DNA of 64,000 nucleotides. Source: Halopseudomonas formosensis (GTDB lineage Bacteria > Pseudomonadota > Gammaproteobacteria > Pseudomonadales > Pseudomonadaceae). The notes below the pieces were generated by a model, which made no database searches, was not told where the DNA came from, and was given only the letters and a program-made list of their open reading frames with translations. Numbering within the stretch: position 1 is the first letter of the stretch; the number at the start of each line of letters is the position of its first letter. Below are positions 59,420-64,000 of this stretch, piece after piece. The stretch lies in the NCBI RefSeq assembly GCF_900115905.1, contig NZ_FOYD01000002.1, positions 408,384 to 472,383 on the forward strand, written 5' to 3'. Position numbers and translations under genes: made by a program.

Positions 59420-61524
59420 TCAACCGTCCTGCAGCGCCCTCGCCTGCCGCAGCTCTTCCAGATACCCCGGCACATCGACCTCATCCAGCTGCTCCGGATG
59501 CAGATACTTGTGCGCGTACGTCAGGTAGACACCGGATGACAGGAACAGGGCCAGCAGCTCGGCGTCGATGTGCTGCTCGCGGGCCATGCGCACCATGATC
59601 CGGATGGATTCCGACAGTGTCTTGGGCGCCTTGTAGGGCCGATCGGCGGCGGTCAGCGCCTCGAAGATATCGGCGATGGCCATGATGCGCGCCGGCACAC
59701 TCAGCTGCTCTGCGGCAAGACGCCGGGGGTAGCCTCCCCCGTTGAGCTTCTCGTGGTGGTTGGCCGCGATATCCGGCACCTGCTGCAGGGACCGGGGGAA
59801 TGGCAGGGTACTGAGCATCACCAGGGTATGGACTATGTGCTCGTTGACCTTGAACCTTTCCTCCGGCGTCAGCGTGTCCCTGCGCACCGTCAGGTTGTGC
59901 AGTTCGCCGAAGTGATGGGCGTACTCCGGCAGTGTCATGTCGAAGCCCCAGCGGTTGCGCGGGTCATCCGCTTCGACCGGCGGGCGGCGCTCGCCCCAGG
60001 GAATCCGATGTTCGGGGCGGTCCGCCAGCAGTTGTTCGGTGGCCGGAAGCGGACGCTCGGGCACCGATTCCAGACGCGCCAGCTCCTCCGCCGACAGGCC
60101 CAGCCGGTCATCGAAGTGCCGCTTCCAGGTCTGCCGGGCAATCTCTTCCAGTTTCTGAACATAGTCCTCGGACATGGCCTCGGAGCCGATATTGGCGGTG
60201 GCTACCAGTTCGAAATCGCGCTGCAGCTGGGCCAGGCGTTCATTCAGCGCTGCGGCCAGCGCAGCCTCATCCTCCCCGGCGCAGCGACCCTGCCAGTAGG
60301 CCAGCTGGGCATCCCGGTGCAGTACCTCGAAGCGGGTGCGGATCTCGTGGATGCGGTTGTACAGGGTTTCCAGCTTGGTTGCCTTGTCCACCACATATTC
60401 GGGGCTGGTGATCTTGCCGCAATCATGCAACCAGGCCGCGATACGGAAGGCGTAGCGCTCCTCCTCGTCCGGCTGGCAATCACGCAACGGGCCACTACTG
60501 ACCGTCGCCGCCTGCTGCAACAGCATCTCCGCCAGCTCCGGCACCCGCTCGCAGTGGCCGCCGGTGTAGGGTGATTTGGCGTCCACCGCGTGGGCCAGCA
60601 CCTTGATGATTGCCTCCAGCAGGGCCTGCTGCTGTTCGAACAGTCGGACGACCAGTGCTGCAGTTCCAGCAGAGGTGCCACACCCAGTTCTTCCAGGCTG
60701 GCGAGACGGAAGCCGGCCCCCTCCCCCCTGATCAGCCGGTCCGGGTCGGGATAGGCGATGACGCCCACCTCGGCATCCACGATCGCCAGTTCGGTGCTGC
60801 TGGTCAGACGCAGATCGCGCATTTCGGCGGCCAGATCATCCACCGCCGCGTCCATGCCGATCACCGCGCTGCCCGCGTGGCTGCGCACCGCCAGGCTGAC
60901 CCCTACCTCGCCGGTGGTGAAGAATACATAGGGGTGGGTCATGACGACGCGCCCCGGCTCTTCAGCCTCCTGATACCAGGGGCGCTGGCGCGGATCGAAC
61001 CAGTAATCGGGGGTACTGCGCTCGCTGGCCATCTGCAGATCCTCACCCAGAAACAACCAGCGCCCGCGCAGCGAGCCGCGCTCATCGAAGGCAACACTCT
61101 GCAGCAGGTAGGTCGCATCATCCGGCGCTGCGGCAATCCGGGGCGTGCCCGATTTAAGAGGGCGCAGCAGGAGGAATTCGCCGTTGTCATAACCGATGTA
61201 AACGGCGCTGAGCATGGGGTTGGAGTTCAGCGTCTCGGCCAGAGCCGGCAACTGTGCCAAGCGCTCCTCGAGATTGCCGGCGGTGGCAATGCGATCATGG
61301 GCCAGTACCCGGATCACACTCTGGGCCGGCAGGGTCAGTCGCCGCGCCCGCTCATTGAGCACCATGGCCAACTGGCGCGCCGAGTCGTTTGCGGCTGCGA
61401 CCAGTGCTGCCGTACCGCCCCGATAGCCCTGCACTATGACGATCGACAGCATCGCCAGTACACATATGACAATGGCACAGGCAATCAGCCACTGGATAGG
61501 TAGTCCCTTGCGCTGCTTTCGCAT
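59420..61524 (-). pseudogene. HD-GYP c-di-GMP phosphodiesterase with sensor domain, frameshifted
   Basis: Two overlapping minus-strand frames together make one normal protein. The first (from ATG 61524, GGGGGA upstream) has a membrane helix, a dCache-like periplasmic sensor (NDSARQLAMVLNERARRL to DPDRLIRGEGAGFR) and loses homology after LASLEELGVAPLLEL near 60670. The second frame carries ALVVRLFEQQQALLEAIIKVLAHAVDAKSPYTGGHC, then AAWLHDCGKI and HHEKLNGGGYPRRL, the HD and GYP motifs. Joining them needs a -1 shift. A one-base loss or a sequencing error is most likely; I see no slippery heptamer for programmed shifting. Confidence 0.8.
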
Positions 61525-61711
61525 CGTTCCCCCAGACACCCTGCCCGTCTCCATCAGGGCAATGTGCTATCAGCATAGTGCAGATCAGTCAGGCTTCCAC
61601 AGAAAATGGCGTGATAAGTCGCATCGGTCGCCGGGTATCCATACGGTCAATGGGGCAAGCCAGAACGGTGCCGATTTGTCATAGTAGGCAAAACTACAAG
61701 GGGCACTTCTC

Positions 61712-62668
61712 ATGCTACGAAGCGAACAGCACATTCTGGATGTGAACGATATCCAGCTCAGCGTACATGTCGCAGGACCCGAGGACGGCCAGCCGGTCTG
61801 GCTGCTGCACGGTTTTCCCGAGTGCTGGTATTCCTGGCGACACCAGATGCAGGCGCTGGCCGATGCGGGCTACCGCGCCTTCGCACCGGAAATGCGCGGT
61901 TATGGGCGCAGCAGCGCACCCGCCGCCATTGAGGCCTATGACATCCTCACCATCTGCGCCGACATCCAGCGCGCCATGGATCACTTCGGCCATCAGCAGG
62001 TCGCCATGGTCGGACATGACTGGGGCGCCAACATCGCCTGGTATCTGGCGCTGCTCGAACCCGAACGGGTCAAGGTGGTCAGCGGCATGTCGGTTCCCTT
62101 CGGCGGCCGGCCCAAGCGGCCGATCATCGACATGATGCGCGAACGCTTCAAGGACAAGTTCCTGTACATCCTCTACTTTCAGGAACCGGGCCCGGCCGAG
62201 GCCGAGCTGGAAGCGGATATCCCCCGCACCCTGCGCATCCTGATGCACGGCCGCCCCAACTCCGGCAACGGCCTGATCTCCGAAAAACCGGCTGACTCGC
62301 GCTGGCTGGATGACTACACCGACCCCGGCGAGCCGCCGGCCTGGTGCCCGCCGGAGGCCTTTGACGTGTATGTGGAAACCTACCTCGACAACGGCTTCCA
62401 CGGGCCGATCAACTGGTACCGCAACTATGAGCGCAACTGGGAGCGCACCGCCGATCTGGCTGGCAAACAGGTGCTGCAACCGGCCCAGTTCATCATCGGC
62501 GACCGCGACCCGGTCGGCAAACTGGAGAGCTTCACCATCGAACGCATGCCCCAGGTGGTGCCCCGGGTCGAGCAGCACATCATCGAGCGTTGCGGCCACT
62601 GGGTGCAGAGCCAGAAGCCCGAGGAGGTGAATGCCCTGCTGCTGGATTTCCTGCGCCGGCATTACTGA
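61712..62668 (+). CDS. Epoxide hydrolase-like alpha/beta hydrolase
   Basis: A 318-residue alpha/beta hydrolase with the soluble epoxide hydrolase pattern: oxyanion motif HGFPECWYSWRHQ, nucleophile Asp in GHDWGANIAWYLAL near 105, acid in IIGDRDPVG and catalytic His in RCGHWVQSQKPEEVN. A cap domain lies between. It probably hydrates an epoxide to a diol; a role as another hydrolase cannot be excluded. Its neighbours offer no pathway. Confidence 0.85.
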   Translation: MLRSEQHILDVNDIQLSVHVAGPEDGQPVWLLHGFPECWYSWRHQMQALADAGYRAFAPEMRGYGRSSAPAAIEAYDILTICADIQRAMDHFGHQQVAMVGHDWGANIAWYLALLEPERVKVVSGMSVPFGGRPKRPIIDMMRERFKDKFLYILYFQEPGPAEAELEADIPRTLRILMHGRPNSGNGLISEKPADSRWLDDYTDPGEPPAWCPPEAFDVYVETYLDNGFHGPINWYRNYERNWERTADLAGKQVLQPAQFIIGDRDPVGKLESFTIERMPQVVPRVEQHIIERCGHWVQSQKPEEVNALLLDFLRRHY

Positions 62669-62703
62669 CACTGAGGCGCCGGCGAGGAACACTCACCGGC
62701 CCC

Positions 62704-62733
62704 GCCCGGGAAGGACGAGCACCGGCTCGTCCA
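62704..62733 (+). repeat. Single REP
   Basis: A forward REP with GGGAAGGACGAGC-ACCG-GCTCGTCC, one base different in the loop. No inverted partner is seen before the queuosine-transporter promoter. Confidence 0.7.
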
Positions 62734-62784
62734 GCTCCCGCCAGCCGGTGACCAACCGCACTGGCCTCACTCCCCCTGAAACGT

Positions 62785-62790
62785 TATAGT
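62785..62790 (+). promoter_or_regulatory. -10 element before the preQ1 riboswitch
   Basis: TATAGT is a 5/6 match to TATAAT and predicts a start near 62797, about 18 nt before the riboswitch. No good -35 is seen. Confidence 0.4.
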
Positions 62791-62814
62791 ACGCGCCGTC
62801 GCCAATCCCGGCGG

Positions 62815-62847
62815 CATGGGTTCCCTAACCCCATCCATCAAAAAGGT
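62815..62847 (+). promoter_or_regulatory. Probable preQ1-I riboswitch
   Basis: A short stem ATGGG (62816-62820) / CCCAT (62830-62834) closes the loop TTCCCTAAC, followed by an A-rich tail ATCAAAAAGG. The loop CCT can pair with AGG (62844-62846), which is the ribosome site 6 nt before the ATG. This is the layout of the preQ1-I H-type pseudoknot, which shuts translation when preQ1 binds. The gene downstream is a queuosine-precursor transporter. Confidence 0.65.
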
Positions 62848-62852
62848 GATAC

Positions 62853-63506
62853 ATGACTGCAACCTCCCCCGCGCGCCTGCGCCAGGCCCTGGCGTGGCTG
62901 ATCGGCTTCCACGTTCTCATCATCATCGCCAGTAACTATCTGGTTCAGCTGCCCTTCACCCTGTTCGGCTTCCATACCACCTGGGGTGCCTTCAGCTTTC
63001 CCTTCATCTTTCTGGCCAGCGACCTGACCGTACGCCTGCTCGGCAAACAGACCGCCCGCCGGGTCATCGCCCGGGTCATGCTGCCGGCACTGCTGGTGTC
63101 CTATGTGGTATCGGTACTCTTCCAGCAGGGTGCCTTCCGCGGCCTTGACGCCCTCGGCGAGTTCAACAGCTTCGTGCTGCGCATTTCCCTGGCCAGCTTC
63201 ATGGCCTACGTCTGCGGCCAGCTGCTGGACATCCAGGTATTCGACCGCCTGCGTCGACTGAAACACTGGTGGGTAGCACCCAGCGCCTCGATGATCCTCG
63301 GCAACCTGCTGGATACCTTCGTGTTCTTCTCGGTGGCCTTCTGGCGCAGCAGCGACGAATTCATGGCCGCCAACTGGGTGGAAATCGCCAGCGTCGATTA
63401 CGCCACCAAGGTAGTGGTCTGCATCATGCTGTTCGTGCCCCTGTACGGCATAGTGCTCAACGCCATACTGCGGCTGCTGGCCGGACGGCAACCCGCTACG
63501 GCCTGA
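62853..63506 (+). CDS. yhhQ: Queuosine precursor transporter (YhhQ family)
   Basis: A 217-residue membrane protein with about six helices, matching YhhQ, which imports preQ0/preQ1 for queuosine tRNA modification. Family pieces include HVLIIIASNYLVQLPF, WGAFSFPFIFLASDLTVRLLGKQTAR, and SMILGNLLDTFVFFSVAFW. AAGG at 62843-62846 gives good spacing and lies inside the predicted riboswitch. Confidence 0.92.
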   Translation: MTATSPARLRQALAWLIGFHVLIIIASNYLVQLPFTLFGFHTTWGAFSFPFIFLASDLTVRLLGKQTARRVIARVMLPALLVSYVVSVLFQQGAFRGLDALGEFNSFVLRISLASFMAYVCGQLLDIQVFDRLRRLKHWWVAPSASMILGNLLDTFVFFSVAFWRSSDEFMAANWVEIASVDYATKVVVCIMLFVPLYGIVLNAILRLLAGRQPATA

Positions 63507-63550
63507 GCCGGGCCCAGGCGTCAGGTGCGCTACACCCCCGGGTCGCTCTC

Positions 63551-63638
63551 CCCGGGAACGTCGAGCCCCCTGGGAACGTCGAGCACCAGCTCGATGACAG
63601 CCCCCCGGCAACTCCCAGGACGAGCTGGTGCTCGATGA
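63551..63638. repeat. REP cluster at the IS110 insertion point
   Basis: A duplicated REP head (63551-63566), a full forward REP (63570-63597) and an inverted REP hairpin GGACGAGC-TGGT-GCTCGATG (from 63619). The inverted copy lacks its usual GGGAACGT-type head, which is replaced by IS sequence from about 63634-63640. Confidence 0.7.
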
Positions 63639-63639
63639 G

Positions 63640-63736
63640 ATGGTCTCCTCCCTCTCCCTCTACGGCGTCGTGATGCGCCAGAGGAAATAGATGCTAAACA
63701 TCTATTGAGAAACGAGAAGAGACAGGAGGAGACCAT
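63640..63736 (+). promoter_or_regulatory. Structured leader that hides the transposase ribosome site
   Basis: ATGGTCTCCTCC (63640-63651) is perfectly complementary to GGAGGAGACCAT (63725-63736), which holds both the ribosome site and the first two bases of the start codon. A further CUCU/AGAG pairing extends the stem past a 3-nt bulge. Inside are two hairpins: GGCG/CGCC (63664-63679) and AATAGATG/CATCTATT (63686-63706). Confidence 0.65.
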
Positions 63737-64000
63737 GAACAAATCTACGACAATCGGTATCGATCTGGCAAAGACTGTGTTCTTCGTTGTGGTATTGGAC
63801 CAACGGGGCAAACAGGCTCGACGCAAGAAGCTCCGTCGCAGCGAGCTTCTGCCGTTTCTGGCGAACTATCCCGAAGCGATGATTGCCATGGAGGCCTGCT
63901 CGGGTGCCCATTATTGGGCCAGGGAGATGGAGTCGCTGGGGCATGTGGTCGAGCTGCTGCCAGCGCAGCACATCAAGGGCTACCTGCGTGGCCAGAAGAA
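63735..64000 (+). CDS. IS110-family transposase, N-terminal part (runs off window end)
   Basis: At least 88 residues of the RuvC-like DEDD recombinase: IGIDLAKTVFFVVVLDQRG near the start (first Asp), AMIAMEACSGAHYWAREMESLGH (Glu) and LLPAQHIKGYLRGQKK, the lead-in to the second Asp pair. The C-terminal serine-containing domain is outside the window. IS110 transposases act with a bridge RNA from the element's non-coding end. GGAGGA sits close to the ATG but is paired in the leader. Confidence 0.92.
   Translation, partial: MNKSTTIGIDLAKTVFFVVVLDQRGKQARRKKLRRSELLPFLANYPEAMIAMEACSGAHYWAREMESLGHVVELLPAQHIKGYLRGQK

Larger units (their letters stand above)
63634..64000 (+). mobile_element. IS110-family insertion sequence, left part
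   Basis: The element begins at the truncated REP at about 63634-63640 and runs past the window. It contains about 95 nt of structured non-coding left end and the start of a DEDD transposase. IS110-family elements ISPpu9 and ISPpu10 of P. putida are known to sit in REPs. The exact left boundary is estimated from the broken REP. Confidence 0.75.

Noticed and set aside
60600..60700. Programmed -1 frameshifting in the HD-GYP gene
   Set aside because: No slippery heptamer or suitable downstream pseudoknot was seen; HD-GYP families do not use frameshifting. Mutation or sequence error is simpler.

Overview
This window reads as the chromosome of a Pseudomonas-like gammaproteobacterium. It carries MvaT instead of H-NS, a BifA orthologue, edd-pgl-eda, the rpoS-nlpD-pcm-surE-truD-ispF block, O2-independent ubiquinone genes, and dispersed REP palindromes typical of the genus. 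Coding density and GC are high. The gene set (nitric oxide reductase, UbiUVT, Anr-type boxes) points to a facultative anaerobe able to denitrify. I cannot name the species.

Layout. 0-9 kb is an anaerobic module. A partial TonB-dependent receptor (-) is divergent from norQ-norC-norB-norD-norE-norF (+), followed by ubiU-ubiV-ubiT (-). The nor promoter region holds a sigma54 -24/-12 element, a GGT-N7-ACC palindrome like a NorR site, and an Anr/Dnr box. 9-13 kb has a REP cluster, an acyl-CoA dehydrogenase, then ahpC and ahpF behind a four-part OxyR site. 13-19 kb holds a HerA-like ATPase, a CBS protein, purU, mvaT, exonuclease I, a PilZ protein and a universal stress protein. 19-27 kb is central carbon metabolism: edd-pgl-eda, pyruvate kinase and class I fumarase. 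26-36 kb includes a diguanylate cyclase, a phospholipase D family synthase, acpH, an argP/lysE pair, sodB, bifA and a lemA-GIDE pair. 36-47 kb has an RND pump pair and the rpoS to ispF block, with a DUF368 gene inserted. 47-50 kb is glutathione-dependent formaldehyde/S-nitrosoglutathione metabolism with a LysR gene. 50-59 kb has a nested palindromic element, a DUF4168 gene divergent from a histidine kinase/NtrC-type pair, and a MacA-MacB-TolC-like exporter. 59-64 kb has a frameshifted HD-GYP gene, an epoxide-hydrolase-like gene, a queuosine-precursor transporter behind a probable preQ1-I riboswitch, and the start of an IS110-family element inserted at a REP.

How it fits together. NO reduction, anaerobic quinone synthesis and the Anr-type boxes form one respiratory theme. 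ahpCF, sodB and FrmA/FghA form a stress theme. Four c-di-GMP-related proteins (GGDEF, BifA, PilZ, HD-GYP) lie within about 43 kb. The strongest unexplained signals are a 12-bp inverted repeat that would bury the ribosome-binding site of the IS110 transposase, a sigma54-type promoter in front of the DUF4168 gene beside its likely activator, the paired palindromes at 50.4-50.7 kb whose arms differ but still pair, and the layered nor control region. No tRNA, rRNA or CRISPR array was seen.
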